Shown here piece by piece: positions 1-9,051 of a stretch of 64,000 bases of DNA (position 1 is the first letter of the stretch; each line of letters opens with the position of its first letter). A model generated the notes under the pieces. The model did not search any database. It was not told the origin of the DNA and saw only the letters and a list, made by a program, of their open reading frames with translations. The DNA lies in the NCBI RefSeq assembly GCF_965223285.1, contig NZ_OZ244997.1, forward strand, positions 6,076,001 to 6,140,000. The letters run 5' to 3'. The translations under genes and the position numbers were made by a program. Source of the DNA: Leptofilum sp965223285 (GTDB lineage: Bacteria; Chloroflexota; Anaerolineae; Promineifilales; Promineifilaceae).

Positions 1-981
1 AATGCCAATGCCGCCTACCAACAAGGAGACACCCGCCACCCACGCCAGCAAATTACGAAACGCTTCTGTGGTTGCCCCCTCCGTATCGATGATGTCTTGC
101 TGGGTTTGCATCGTAAAAGGGAGTTCGTCTACCGAAACATCCTTGCTATTGGCCAGCTTTAGCTGAATTTGTTGGATGACCAAATCCATATCTGCCTCTG
201 GTTCCACCTGCACATAAATAATTCGCACCCGATCCCCAGCCAATTGTTGGAACTGAGTCGGTAAAAATCTGTCAAAAACCAGGGTAATCGGCACGTACAG
301 CAGGGAATCAAAATCTGTATTGCCCACAATCCCTTTTTCCTCAGCAACGCCGATCACCGCCAGCTTGGTTGTGCCAACGGTGATGGATTGGCCGATAGGA
401 TTGGCATCCCCAAACAATTGCTCCGCCAGAGATGATCCTAAAACAGCGACTTTGGTAGACCGCTCAAGTTCTGTTTCGTTAAAGAAACGGCCGTCTGCAA
501 TCACAACATCCCGCACATCAGGAAAATCTGGCGTGGTCCCCATCAGCGCGACGTCCGTCAGAGTCACATCCCCTGCCTTCACGGTTTGGGAAGTTGTTTG
601 GTCCACCGTCGTTCCAGCGACGCCGCTCACCGACTCTACAATCGCAATATCATCGTAAACCAGGGATGGTTGGTTGCTATTGCTACCGGGAGCACCACGC
701 CCAAAGCCTGCCTGGATAAAGACCAGGTTCGAGCCTAAGCCTTCGATTTGTTCAGCGATGGTTGCCTCGGTGCCGGCACTGATGGCAATCATGATGATGA
801 CTGCCCCCACGCCAATGATGACGCCAAGCATGGTGAGCAGTGAGCGCACCTTGTTCCGAATCACGCCTTCCCAGGCGATACGGCTAATTTCCAAGGGATT
901 GATGATGGTGGCAACGGCCGTTTCTTCCACCTGCACTTCATTTTCAGAAATTCCTGCTAGATGGACTGCTTCGCTGCTCAT
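1..981 (-). CDS. MacB-like ABC transporter permease (partial, 3' end outside window)
   Basis: This is the membrane subunit of a MacB-type tripartite or lipoprotein-type ABC exporter. The 327 visible codons run to the window edge without a stop. An N-terminal cytoplasmic stretch is followed by the first membrane helix (GVIIGVGAVIIMIAISAG, about residues 52-70). Then comes a large extracytoplasmic domain (about 75-300) with MacB features such as the FGDANPIGQ segment, and the start of the next helix with the family signature GGIGI at the cut end. The start ATG at 981 overlaps the stop of the upstream ATPase as ATGA, so the two are probably translationally coupled. Together with the ATPase and the HlyD-like protein it forms one three-gene unit. 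Substrate cannot be inferred. Confidence 0.9.
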   Translation of the reverse strand, partial: MSSEAVHLAGISENEVQVEETAVATIINPLEISRIAWEGVIRNKVRSLLTMLGVIIGVGAVIIMIAISAGTEATIAEQIEGLGSNLVFIQAGFGRGAPGSNSNQPSLVYDDIAIVESVSGVAGTTVDQTTSQTVKAGDVTLTDVALMGTTPDFPDVRDVVIADGRFFNETELERSTKVAVLGSSLAEQLFGDANPIGQSITVGTTKLAVIGVAEEKGIVGNTDFDSLLYVPITLVFDRFLPTQFQQLAGDRVRIIYVQVEPEADMDLVIQQIQLKLANSKDVSVDELPFTMQTQQDIIDTEGATTEAFRNLLAWVAGVSLLVGGIGI

Positions 982-1697
982 GCGGCACCTCCCGGTTGGG
1001 TACGGCCGTCTGACGCCACCAAACCATCCACCAGCACAATCGACCGTTCCGTCTGTTCAGCAATATCCGGCTCATGCGTCACCATCACAATCGTCCGTCC
1101 ACGTTCATGCAATTTGTGCAGCAGCCCCATAATCTCGTTGCCCGTTTTTGTGTCCAGGTTGCCCGTCGGCTCATCTGCCATGATTAAAACCGGGTCATTT
1201 ACCAGTGCACGGGCAATGGCTACCCGCTGTCGCTGCCCACCAGACAGCTCATTCGGGTCGTGGTGTGCGCGATCAGCCAAACCAACTGCGTCTAATGCTT
1301 CCATTGCTTTCTCCTCACGCTCCGTAGGGGAAAGCTGCCCCTGCCGCTTATACACCAGCGGCAGCATCACATTCCGCAACGCCGATGTGCGCGACAGCAA
1401 ATTAAACGATTGAAAAATAAAGCCAATGCGCTGATTGCGAATCACGGCAAGCTGCACTTTTTCCATTCCGCTTACGTCTTGGCCAGCCAATAAGTATTGG
1501 CCAGCCGTAGGCCGGTCCAAACAGCCCAAAATGTTCATCAGCGTACTTTTGCCAGAGCCAGATGGCCCCATTACTGCCACAAATTCACCGTTGTTAATTT
1601 GAACATCCACGCCGCCCAAAGCAGCCACTTGGATATCTCCCATGCCGTATACTTTTGTAAGTTGCTCTGTTTTTATGATAGGTGTCATGGGATTCAC
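978..1697 (-). CDS. MacB/LolD-type ABC transporter ATP-binding protein
   Basis: This 239-residue ATPase should power the adjacent permease. Seen directly: Walker A GPSGSGKST (about 44-52), Q-loop FIFQSFNLL, signature LSGGQRQRVAIARAL (about 151-165), Walker B with D-loop LIMADEPTGNLDT, and switch His in VMVTHEPD. The NLDTKTG sequence after Walker B is typical of the MacB/LolD/YknY subgroup of mechanotransmission exporters. Its length is that of a stand-alone subunit, not of a fused MacB. It overlaps both neighbours by 4 bp (ATGA at 1694-1697 and 978-981), which is strong evidence for one coupled operon in the order adaptor, ATPase, permease. Confidence 0.95.
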   Translation of the reverse strand: MNPMTPIIKTEQLTKVYGMGDIQVAALGGVDVQINNGEFVAVMGPSGSGKSTLMNILGCLDRPTAGQYLLAGQDVSGMEKVQLAVIRNQRIGFIFQSFNLLSRTSALRNVMLPLVYKRQGQLSPTEREEKAMEALDAVGLADRAHHDPNELSGGQRQRVAIARALVNDPVLIMADEPTGNLDTKTGNEIMGLLHKLHERGRTIVMVTHEPDIAEQTERSIVLVDGLVASDGRTQPGGAA

Positions 1698-3268
1698 TCA
1701 CTTTGCGTTTGCAGGATGCCGGTGGTGACTTCTTCACCCGCTGCAACGCCAGATAAAATTTCAGCAAAGCTAAAATCCATGATGCCTACTTCTACAAATC
1801 GGAGCGTCGGCTCACCCCCTTCCATAACAAATATTGAATATTCGCCCGGGGAAAGTTCACGCAACGCCTCAACCGGAACCAGCACCGTATTTTCTGCCCG
1901 CCCTCCAATCACTTCTACGGAGGCATTCAAACCAACGGGTAACGTTTGTGGCTTGGCAAAATCATCTAGCATCACCAGGGCATGAACCACGGTTAAGCCG
2001 CTTTCAACGCTCAATTCCGGGTCAATTTGCACCACAGTGCCGCTAAACTGCTCATCAGGCAACGCATCAAACGTCACGTCTACCTCGTACCCCACACCCA
2101 CCATATTCAAATCTGCTTCGTCAAGAAATAGCTCCAAAACAGGCTGCGACAAATCTGCCAAAATTAGCAAATCGCCACCGACGGTTTCGCCAACGGAGCC
2201 ATTGATTGTGGTAATCGTGCCGTCAATAGGGGCGATTAGTTCCGCTGCGGCCACAGCTTCTTCCGCGTTCTGCAAATCTATGGCCGCCTGGGCCAAACTG
2301 AGTTCGTTGGCTTCTCGATTGAGCAATGCTTGTTGCAGCGACAGTTCGGCTTGGCGAACGGCCGTTTCTGCTGTGGCAATCGCATCTTCATCGGGGCCAC
2401 TAACGACCGTTTCCAGCGCTAGCTGGGCATTAAGCAAACCCGTTTGGGAATTGGCGATGCTGCTACTGCTGCTGTTGGAGACGGTTGAACTGTAATTGAG
2501 CTGCGCAATTTGCAATGACTCTTCGGCCCGCAGCAAAGCATCGGCCGTACGGTCACGCTCATTTTCCAGCGCAGTGGCATGGCGCGGATCGCCTAGCTCC
2601 CAATCCCGGCCAGGGTCCCAGGCAACGTCGTAGGCGTCCTGTGCTTCTGCCAGAGCCCGTTCCGCCTGCTCAACGCTAATATTGCTCACGGCAATGTTGG
2701 CACTGCTAGCTGACGCCTGCCCCAGCGCTGCGTTGTAGCTTGCTTCGGCGGCAGCTAAATTGGCTTCAGCCAGCGCAATCTCATCTTCATCTGGCGTCCA
2801 GTTGCGCAAATCATCCAGCGCCGCTTCCGCTTCCGCTAGATTGATTTCCATCTGCGCCACGCTAATATCGTCATAGCTGACACCTGTTGCCGTCACAGAA
2901 GCATCCGTCTGCATCGCCGCACGCTGATATTGCAATTGGGCATTTACCAACGCTTGCTGCGCATCAGAATCATCAACCCGCGCCAGCACATCCCCCGCCA
3001 ACACCTCATCCCCCACCTGTACCAGCAGTTCTACCAAGGTGCCATTGCTGCCAAAGCCAACGGTCACTTCTTCAGCAGCCACAATATTGCCAGCCCCAAC
3101 GGCCGATACTACAATATCGCCTTGCCGGGCAACGGCCGTTTGCAGCTCATCTTCTACTTCATTTTGAGCAACGGCCGTTGGCAACGTTTGCTGGTAAAAA
3201 TAGTAGCCCACACCAGCAACAGCCAAAACCATTATCAATCCTATCCATACTCTTCTTTGCCTCAACAT
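1694..3268 (-). CDS. HlyD/MacA-like periplasmic adaptor subunit
   Basis: This is a membrane-fusion protein that should link the MacB-like permease to the exterior. An N-terminal membrane anchor (WIGLIMVLAVAGVGYYFY, about 8-25) is followed by a barrel-sandwich half (VGFGSNGTLVELLVQVGDEV), a long Ala/Glu/Gln-rich coiled-coil region (about 110-340), the second barrel-sandwich half (LIAPIDGTITTINGSVGETV), and beta-barrel and membrane-proximal domains. At 524 residues it is longer than a typical MacA because the coiled coil is extended. ATG at 3268 has GGAG 8 nt upstream. The gene starts the operon and its stop overlaps the ATPase start. In a single-membrane organism it would act at the cell surface and not reach an outer-membrane channel. 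That last point is inference. Confidence 0.93.
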   Translation of the reverse strand: MLRQRRVWIGLIMVLAVAGVGYYFYQQTLPTAVAQNEVEDELQTAVARQGDIVVSAVGAGNIVAAEEVTVGFGSNGTLVELLVQVGDEVLAGDVLARVDDSDAQQALVNAQLQYQRAAMQTDASVTATGVSYDDISVAQMEINLAEAEAALDDLRNWTPDEDEIALAEANLAAAEASYNAALGQASASSANIAVSNISVEQAERALAEAQDAYDVAWDPGRDWELGDPRHATALENERDRTADALLRAEESLQIAQLNYSSTVSNSSSSSIANSQTGLLNAQLALETVVSGPDEDAIATAETAVRQAELSLQQALLNREANELSLAQAAIDLQNAEEAVAAAELIAPIDGTITTINGSVGETVGGDLLILADLSQPVLELFLDEADLNMVGVGYEVDVTFDALPDEQFSGTVVQIDPELSVESGLTVVHALVMLDDFAKPQTLPVGLNASVEVIGGRAENTVLVPVEALRELSPGEYSIFVMEGGEPTLRFVEVGIMDFSFAEILSGVAAGEEVTTGILQTQSE

Positions 3269-3363
3269 TGTTTCAACTCCTATTCAAAAATTATGAACAG
3301 CAGTGTAAAAAATGATTGTTCAGAAAATGTTAAGATCGTATGGGTTTTCTGTTATCCAAGCCC

Positions 3364-3392
3364 TTGACAAAATGGTTCAAATGTTCTAATCT
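3364..3392 (+). promoter_or_regulatory. Probable sigma70-type promoter of the recombinase-like gene
   Basis: A perfect -35 TTGACA (3364-3369) is followed after 17 bp by TAATCT (3387-3392), a weak -10 box. Transcription would start near 3399, upstream of the Shine-Dalgarno GAAGGAG and the GTG at 3433. The box also lies inside the longer open frame that begins at 3340, which argues for the shorter protein. Confidence 0.5.
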
Positions 3393-3432
3393 CTTTGCCT
3401 ATACGAAGTTATTGAAGAAGGAGCGATTAAGC

Positions 3433-4392
3433 GTGAGTGAACAAAATCCATTAATATCACCAGATCAACTGCCACCAGCCAAAGATGCTCCCCCCCTCTC
3501 GGCAGATGCCTCTATCCAGGCCGCATTAGGTCTTTTTGAAACCCACATGCGCAATGAAGGGTTTGCCATCAATACCATGAAGGCATTTGCCAGCGATGTA
3601 CGCTTGTTAGGCAAATATCTAGGTATTGGGCAGCCAATTGGCAAGATCGGCACCAACAATTTGAATGATTTCCTGAAATGGCTCCTGGAAGAACGAGGCG
3701 TGCCGTGCAGCCCAAAATCATACGCCCGGCGGGTGACAACGCTGAAGGTTTTCTTCGGCTGGCTACATGAAGCTGGCGTGTTGCCCAACGATCCGTCAGC
3801 GGCCGTAATCCAACGCAGCGTCAAAAGCCCCCTCCCAAACATCCCCACCGAGGCAGACTTGGAAAAAGCGTTGGCCGTCTCCCAACAAATGCGTGAAGGT
3901 AGCCAGGAGAGCAAAGCAGATGCACGCCCCCACCTTTTACTAACTTTGTTGCTGCTAACAGGCATCAAGAAAGGTGAAGCGATGAGCATTGTGCCCAATC
4001 ACATAGACCGCAACAATCCAGACCAGCCCATGCTATTCATCCGGTACGCAAATCCACGTCTACGCTACAAAGAACGCAAGCTCTACCTGGAGTCAGAATG
4101 GCTGGATGTACTAGATGAATACCTCGCAAAGTACAAGCCACCCGATACGCTTTTTACCTGCACTCCTCGCAATCTAGAATACATTTTGCGGGACATCGGG
4201 GATGAAGCCGGTTTGGCGCGCGGGCTTCTTTCATTTGAAAATTTGCGTTGGGCCTCCACCATGCGCGATTGGCGTGCCAACGTGGAGCAAGATGACATTC
4301 GGCAAAAGCTGGGACTATCCAAAATTACCTGGCGCGAAACAAAATCGAAGCTAGAGCGGCTGGCAGCGCGGGAGAATGAAAAAGAATTATAA
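3433..4392 (+). CDS. Tyrosine recombinase (XerC/XerD-like) fold protein lacking catalytic residues
   Basis: The N-terminal half is a SAM-like core-binding domain (about residues 28-115, with the segment GLFETHMRNEGFAINTMKAF). The C-terminal half aligns in layout with the catalytic domain of tyrosine recombinases. The key residues appear lost. The first Arg (usually TGLR) is Lys in TGIKKGE. The HxLRH box is FENLRW, keeping only Arg. The second His is Leu in KLGLSK, and no nucleophilic Tyr follows. It therefore probably binds DNA without cutting it. GTG at 3433 is chosen because a clear GAAGGAG lies 9 nt upstream and a promoter lies within the longer frame. It is a single gene ended by the hairpin at 4424. 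A diverged active enzyme with relocated residues is a less likely alternative. Confidence 0.75.
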   Translation: MSEQNPLISPDQLPPAKDAPPLSADASIQAALGLFETHMRNEGFAINTMKAFASDVRLLGKYLGIGQPIGKIGTNNLNDFLKWLLEERGVPCSPKSYARRVTTLKVFFGWLHEAGVLPNDPSAAVIQRSVKSPLPNIPTEADLEKALAVSQQMREGSQESKADARPHLLLTLLLLTGIKKGEAMSIVPNHIDRNNPDQPMLFIRYANPRLRYKERKLYLESEWLDVLDEYLAKYKPPDTLFTCTPRNLEYILRDIGDEAGLARGLLSFENLRWASTMRDWRANVEQDDIRQKLGLSKITWRETKSKLERLAARENEKEL

Positions 4393-4423
4393 GACTTCCG
4401 AGGTTTCTAAACTCTGTTTACTC

Positions 4424-4455
4424 GCCGCCACTCTCCCTAAGTGTGGCGGCTTTTT
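4424..4455 (+). terminator. Rho-independent terminator
   Basis: GCCGCCAC (4424-4431) pairs perfectly with GTGGCGGC (4443-4450) across an 11-nt loop and is followed by TTTTT. It sits 31 bp after the recombinase-like stop codon. Confidence 0.9.
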
Positions 4456-4542
4456 GATCAGCTTGTCTCTTTCCCTTTCGGGAACCATCTACACCTCAAC
4501 ATCGTTATAGAGTTGCTTAAACATTGTTTTTCCTGGCAAAAA

Positions 4543-4575
4543 AGCCGTCGTTGTGAGGACAGCGACGGCTTTTTT
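4543..4575. terminator. Bidirectional rho-independent terminator
   Basis: AGCCGTCG (4543-4550) pairs with CGACGGCT (4563-4570). The hairpin is flanked by AAAAAA on the left and TTTTT on the right, so it can stop transcription from both strands. It lies between the recombinase-like gene and the convergent small gene ending at 4591. Confidence 0.88.
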
Positions 4576-4590
4576 GTGCTACAAATTGGT

Positions 4591-4962
4591 TTATTGCTCG
4601 CCTGGCGTGGTGCGGTCAAGCGTGCGCGTAAGGGTGTGTACGTCTACACGTTCGGTTTCCGGGGTTGCGTAATAGACAACGGCCGTTACCTCATAGGTGT
4701 CAGTCGGCTCTTTGTCCCGCAAATGTACGGTCAGGCTAAAGTTGGTTTGCAGCGTCTCGATGACGTGCAGTGAACCCGCTTCTTCCCCCCGCTCATTGAT
4801 AAACGTGACTTGGATAGACGGCCGTTCCAAAAAAGGCGTCATGTCGAACCCTACGGCCACGCGACGGCCGTCCTCGTGCATGTACAGCCCCAACTGCTTA
4901 ATCCGCACCTCATCCCGAGGCTTTGGCCCTTCAAACGGGTCATCGAAAAACTTAATATCCAT
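4591..4962 (-). CDS. Conserved small protein of unknown function
   Basis: 123 residues with no signal peptide or membrane helix. The sequence is rich in alternating hydrophobic and charged residues (VAVGFDMTPFLERPSIQVTF, VHLRDKEPTDTYEVTAVVYY), which suggests a small all-beta domain, perhaps an immunoglobulin-like or C2-like fold. I do not recognise the family. It is the last gene of a minus-strand group behind the PIN and antitoxin-like pair, with 2 bp between its ATG and the preceding stop, so it is probably co-transcribed. The bidirectional terminator at 4543 ends the unit. Three copies of the ACGGCCGT palindrome fall inside the gene. Confidence 0.7.
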   Translation of the reverse strand: MDIKFFDDPFEGPKPRDEVRIKQLGLYMHEDGRRVAVGFDMTPFLERPSIQVTFINERGEEAGSLHVIETLQTNFSLTVHLRDKEPTDTYEVTAVVYYATPETERVDVHTLTRTLDRTTPGEQ

Positions 4963-4964
4963 AC

Positions 4965-5201
4965 CTACTGACCTGAATCTGCCTCCTTTTCCTCAGACTC
5001 AAGCCGACGCTCCTTAATTCGCTGATAAATATCTTCAAGGGTTAGATCATCCAACCACTCATGACGTTCAACAGAATAATCACCAGAACCCGTCTCAAAT
5101 TGTTGCATAAAACGAATCATCCCAACAGGGCTAAGTTCACGGGATAATACTTCTAAGCCCTTTTGTCGAATTTGATTCAAAGTCATTGTCGATGCAGTCA
5201 T
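4965..5201 (-). CDS. Antitoxin-like small protein paired with a PIN-domain gene
   Basis: 78 residues. The core LNQIRQKGLEVLSRELSPVG and the segment QQFETGSGDYSVERHEW resemble small proteins found next to PIN-domain genes in Chloroflexota and Cyanobacteria. That resemblance is from memory, not from a search. The C-terminus is highly charged (RIKERRLESEEKEADSG). Its ATG overlaps the stop of the PIN gene by one base (TAATG), the tight coupling usual for toxin-antitoxin pairs. The partner toxin is internally deleted, so this may be an orphaned antitoxin. Confidence 0.7.
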   Translation of the reverse strand: MTASTMTLNQIRQKGLEVLSRELSPVGMIRFMQQFETGSGDYSVERHEWLDDLTLEDIYQRIKERRLESEEKEADSGQ

Positions 5202-5407
5202 TATTTAGTTTCCCTCTGGCCAGACAACCAACTCAACGGGTTATCCACCACAACATTTAACTGTCCGGCAAGATGATTTGCCTTGCGTATTAATTTATCG
5301 TCGGTCGTTAGAAATACATCGATAGCTTCTGTTTCCAAACGCATACGGTCTTGGGTTTGGTCGTCAAACGGCCGATTCAAACAACAAACATCCAAATAAA
5401 TCTTCAT
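5201..5407 (-). CDS. PIN-domain (VapC-like) protein with large internal deletion
   Basis: 68 residues. The first 30 (MKIYLDVCCLNRPFDDQTQD onward) match the beginning of PIN-domain ribonucleases, with the first catalytic Asp in YLD. From residue 31 the sequence jumps to DVFLTTDDKLIRKA, which in the family lies near the C-terminus, after about 75-90 further residues. The reading frame is intact across the junction near 5314-5316. The middle Glu and the FDALH-type Asp are absent, so nuclease activity is unlikely. It precedes the antitoxin-like gene and overlaps it by one base. An alternative is a natural mini-PIN, but the exact fusion of two known family segments favours deletion. Confidence 0.75.
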   Translation of the reverse strand: MKIYLDVCCLNRPFDDQTQDRMRLETEAIDVFLTTDDKLIRKANHLAGQLNVVVDNPLSWLSGQRETK

Positions 5408-5436
5408 TGCAAAATATTATATCATTTAGTGAGCAA

Positions 5437-8400
5437 TTATGATGACAACTTCATTTTATCCCGCTCAAACGAGGCCAGCCGCTCCAAAACCTGCACCAGC
5501 GTCACCTGCCACTCCTTCGTACTCAGGTCGCGGGGCATCCAGATGGCTTTGCGGCTGACGCGCACCGCTTCGCCCAGGAAGCGTTGCAGGCGGAAGCGAT
5601 CAATGCCTTCCAAATCGAGCAGGCGGATTTTGATTTGGCCTGCTTCGGTGGTAACGGCCGTTACCTGTGCCCGCTCTGCCAAAACCTTAATCCGCAGTTG
5701 GTACAGCAAATGATGCACCGGATCAGGAATGGGGCCAAAGCGATCCGCTAACTCTTCGGCCATCTCATCAATTTCAACCAGATCGCCCAGCATGGCCATG
5801 CGGCGGTAGAGCCGCAACCGCAGAGCCGGGTCTGGCACGTAATCGGGCGGTACGTAGGCTGCCAACGGCACATCGATGAGCGTTGCTTCTGGCAGTTCGG
5901 CAGGCAAAACCTCACCTTTGCGCTCTGCCTTACGACGTTTCACCGCATTTGCCAGCAATTTAGTGTACAGATCAAAGCCGACGGCCGAAATGTGCCCACT
6001 TTGTGCGCCACCCAGCAAATCACCTGCACCCCGAATTTCCATGTCCCGCAAGGCAATTTGGTAACCGGCCCCCAAATCCGTTTGTTCAGCAATGGTTTCC
6101 AGGCGCAGGCGTGCATCCTCATTGAGCGTGCGCCAAGGTGCGTGGAAAAAATAAGCGTAAGCCCGTTTGGCACCGCGCCCAACCCGCCCGCGCAGTTGGT
6201 ACATTTGCGCCAGGCCAAACCGATCGGCTCTATCAACGATAAGGGTGTTGGCATTGGGGATATCCAGCCCGCTTTCGATGATGGTGGTGCTAATCAATAC
6301 GTCAATTTTGCCCTCATCAAAGTCGGTCATGATGCGCTCTAGCTGCCGCTCGCTCATCTGACCGTGGCCGATGGCTACCCGCGCCTCTGGCACCAGCCGC
6401 TCAATTTGCTTGTGAATGATGTCGATGGTTTGGACGCGATTGTGAACCAGGAACACCTGTCCACCCCGGTCCAGTTCACGCTGGAGGGCACGCTTGAGGC
6501 GCGTCTCGTCGAAGGCACCAACGTATGTTTGTACGGGCAGTCGCTCGGCTGGTGCCGTGTCAATGATGCTGATATTACGCACTCCGGTGAGGCTCATGTA
6601 AAGCGTACGCGGGATGGGGGTCGCGGTCATTGTCAACACATCTACTTCGGTACGCCATTGTTTGAGCTTTTCTTTATGAGCGACGCCAAAACGCTGCTCC
6701 TCATCTACAATCACCAGCCCCAAATCCTTAAACGAGATGTCGTCAGACAACAGGCGGTGGGTGCCAATGATGATGTCGATACGACCGTTTCGCAATTGCT
6801 TCACAATCCGCTGCTGCTGAGCATGGGTGCGAAAACGGGAGAGCATTTGTACGGTGACGGGAAACGGCCGTAATCGCTCATAAAACGTATTGTAATGCTG
6901 CTGCGCCAAGACAGTCGTTGGCACCAAAATCGCCACCTGCTTGCTATCCATCACCGCCTTGAACGCCGCCCGCAAAGCCACCTCTGTTTTGCCATACCCC
7001 ACATCGCCACAAACCAGACGGTCCATTGGCTGGGGCTGCTCCATATCCGTTTTGACCTCGGTAATGACGCGCAGTTGGTCTTCCGTTTCACGGTAAGGGA
7101 AGCTGGCTTCTAGCTCTGCCTGCCATTCACTGTCTGGAGAAAAAGCATGTCCAGCGATGGTCTCGCGGGTGGCATACAAATCGAGCAAATCATCGGCCAA
7201 CTCATCAGCCGCTTTTTGCGCTTTGGCTTTGGCCTGCGTCCAGGAGCGTTCACCGAGGCGATGCATGGTAGGCGGCCGTTCGTCAGAGCCTACCCATTTG
7301 CTTAGGCGGTCGGCGTGGTGGGCGGGCACATAGAGCGTGTCGCCATTAGCGTACTCCATGAGCAAATATTCCCGCTGCATACCACCAATGTTGCGGCTTA
7401 CCAAGCCAGCAAAACGGCCGATCCCATACTCCAAATGCACCACATAATCGCCAGCCGTGATATCGGCAAAGCGGGCTTCCGGGGCGATGGGGCGCGGCGA
7501 CCGCCAGCGGCGGGGCGCGGGGCGGTTCCAGCCAAAAATCTCGGCGTCGGTGAGCAAATCGAGCAAAATTTCATCATCTTCGCGCCGCACCAGCACAAAG
7601 CCTTCAGGCAGTGCGCCTTGGATAAAGGTGAGGCTGCCGGGTTGTGGTAGCGTGGATAGTGATTGGTTTGGGTGACCCGGTGATAGTTCGCCGCCGTTGG
7701 CATCGCTTTTCAAGCCACCACGGAGAATGAGGCTTTCTGGAGGGATGTCGCGGAGTTCTTCGCGCCAGAGGTCTTGCAAACGTGCGGCTTGCTGGCTAAG
7801 CACCACCACCCGATCTCCTTCTTGCTGGGCCGATTTGAGCTGGGTGAGCAACGGCCGTACCTGCCCGCCATAGCGCGGCCCCGGTTCAAACGAAGAGGCA
7901 AGATCGAGATACGGCCGTTCCGGCTCATCTTCTCCTTCCCCATCTCCCAAAATAAGCGGCTGCCACCAGTTCAGCACATCCCTGATTTGCTCCCAGGCAA
8001 ATAGTGGGCTTTGGTAATTAGGCGGCAAGCTAACCTGCTCATTGGCAATCTGGTCGGCGTGTTGCTGAAGTTCAGCAACGGCCGTAGCCAATTCACGCCA
8101 ATCATCCACCACCACTAGGGCATCATTAGGCAAATAGTCCAGCAGGCTGGCCGGTTGTGGGTAAAGCAGCGGCAAATAATATTCCAGGTTGGGGAAGGCT
8201 TTGCCACCCTGCAAATCAGGCACATCATCTCGCCAGGAGGGCAAGCTGGCACCTTCCGTGTCCGATTTAACTTCATCTGCCAAAGACAGGGCAAACTCAG
8301 CAGCGACGCTGGGCAAGGCTTCCCGTGTTGGCGGCACAATCATCATATCTGTCTTGGCACTGCCATTTACCTCAATGGAACGCTGTGTTGCTGGGTCGAA

Positions 8401-9051
8401 GGTCCGCATCGTATCGATCTCATCACCAAACAGCTCAATTCGCACCGGGTGTAGGGTGGCGATGGGGAAGATGTCGATGATGCCCCCGCGCCGGCTGAAC
8501 TGCCCGGCGGCTTCTACGACGCTTACCTCTTCATACCCAATGCCCAGCCAGTTGGCCGTTATTTTTTCCAGATCAATAATCTGACCCACACGCAGGACGC
8601 GCGTGCTGGTCATGAAGCGACGCTTGGGCAGCGTTTTTTGCAGGAAAGCCCGTGCCGACGTGACGATAAGCGGCGGCAAATCCAAAGCGGGCATCTGTGG
8701 ATGCTGCCCGGCCATCAATCTGGTCAGAACGGTGAGCCGATCCGCGCGACAGCGTTCGCTCCACGGGCCGCGATCGTTTGGCAGTGGTGTGGGTTCTGGC
8801 AAGCGGCGCATCACGTCGCCAGGGGGCAACCATGTCTCCAATGCTTGAATCCAGGCGGCGGCAGACTCCACTTTGCCGGTAATCAGCAAAACGGGGACGT
8901 TTCTTTGTAGATAAAGTTGGGCAAGAACGGCCGTGCGCGCGCTCGTTGGCAAGGTCAACGCGGGAACCGACTTTTTCTCGTCCAGTTCCGCCACAAGTTT
9001 GCCGAAAGCGGGCAGGTCGTTAAAGATGTTGAGGAGTCCAGAAACAGTCAT
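5437..9051 (-). CDS. mfd: Transcription-repair coupling factor Mfd
   Basis: Mfd removes RNA polymerase stalled at DNA lesions and recruits UvrA. Its 1204 residues fit the family. Order of domains: UvrB-like region (about 20-350); RNA-polymerase-interacting CarD-like domain (about 529-600, with ITAGDYVVHLEYGIGRFAGL); translocase with Walker A GDVGYGKTE (about 682-690), DEEQRFGV box and TATPIPRTLYMSL; second RecA-like domain with SERQLERIMTDF and QLRGRVGRG; and the C-terminal TRCF domain. All motor motifs look intact. The ATG at 9051 gives the usual N-terminus. It is separated by 72 bp of TAGT-rich DNA from pth upstream. Several ACGGCCGT palindromes lie within it. Confidence 0.98.
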   Translation of the reverse strand: MTVSGLLNIFNDLPAFGKLVAELDEKKSVPALTLPTSARTAVLAQLYLQRNVPVLLITGKVESAAAWIQALETWLPPGDVMRRLPEPTPLPNDRGPWSERCRADRLTVLTRLMAGQHPQMPALDLPPLIVTSARAFLQKTLPKRRFMTSTRVLRVGQIIDLEKITANWLGIGYEEVSVVEAAGQFSRRGGIIDIFPIATLHPVRIELFGDEIDTMRTFDPATQRSIEVNGSAKTDMMIVPPTREALPSVAAEFALSLADEVKSDTEGASLPSWRDDVPDLQGGKAFPNLEYYLPLLYPQPASLLDYLPNDALVVVDDWRELATAVAELQQHADQIANEQVSLPPNYQSPLFAWEQIRDVLNWWQPLILGDGEGEDEPERPYLDLASSFEPGPRYGGQVRPLLTQLKSAQQEGDRVVVLSQQAARLQDLWREELRDIPPESLILRGGLKSDANGGELSPGHPNQSLSTLPQPGSLTFIQGALPEGFVLVRREDDEILLDLLTDAEIFGWNRPAPRRWRSPRPIAPEARFADITAGDYVVHLEYGIGRFAGLVSRNIGGMQREYLLMEYANGDTLYVPAHHADRLSKWVGSDERPPTMHRLGERSWTQAKAKAQKAADELADDLLDLYATRETIAGHAFSPDSEWQAELEASFPYRETEDQLRVITEVKTDMEQPQPMDRLVCGDVGYGKTEVALRAAFKAVMDSKQVAILVPTTVLAQQHYNTFYERLRPFPVTVQMLSRFRTHAQQQRIVKQLRNGRIDIIIGTHRLLSDDISFKDLGLVIVDEEQRFGVAHKEKLKQWRTEVDVLTMTATPIPRTLYMSLTGVRNISIIDTAPAERLPVQTYVGAFDETRLKRALQRELDRGGQVFLVHNRVQTIDIIHKQIERLVPEARVAIGHGQMSERQLERIMTDFDEGKIDVLISTTIIESGLDIPNANTLIVDRADRFGLAQMYQLRGRVGRGAKRAYAYFFHAPWRTLNEDARLRLETIAEQTDLGAGYQIALRDMEIRGAGDLLGGAQSGHISAVGFDLYTKLLANAVKRRKAERKGEVLPAELPEATLIDVPLAAYVPPDYVPDPALRLRLYRRMAMLGDLVEIDEMAEELADRFGPIPDPVHHLLYQLRIKVLAERAQVTAVTTEAGQIKIRLLDLEGIDRFRLQRFLGEAVRVSRKAIWMPRDLSTKEWQVTLVQVLERLASFERDKMKLSS

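Noticed and set aside
3340..4455. Integrase marking a genomic island or prophage edge
   Set aside because: Catalytic residues are missing, there is no tRNA or direct repeat nearby, and neighbouring genes are ordinary chromosomal genes.
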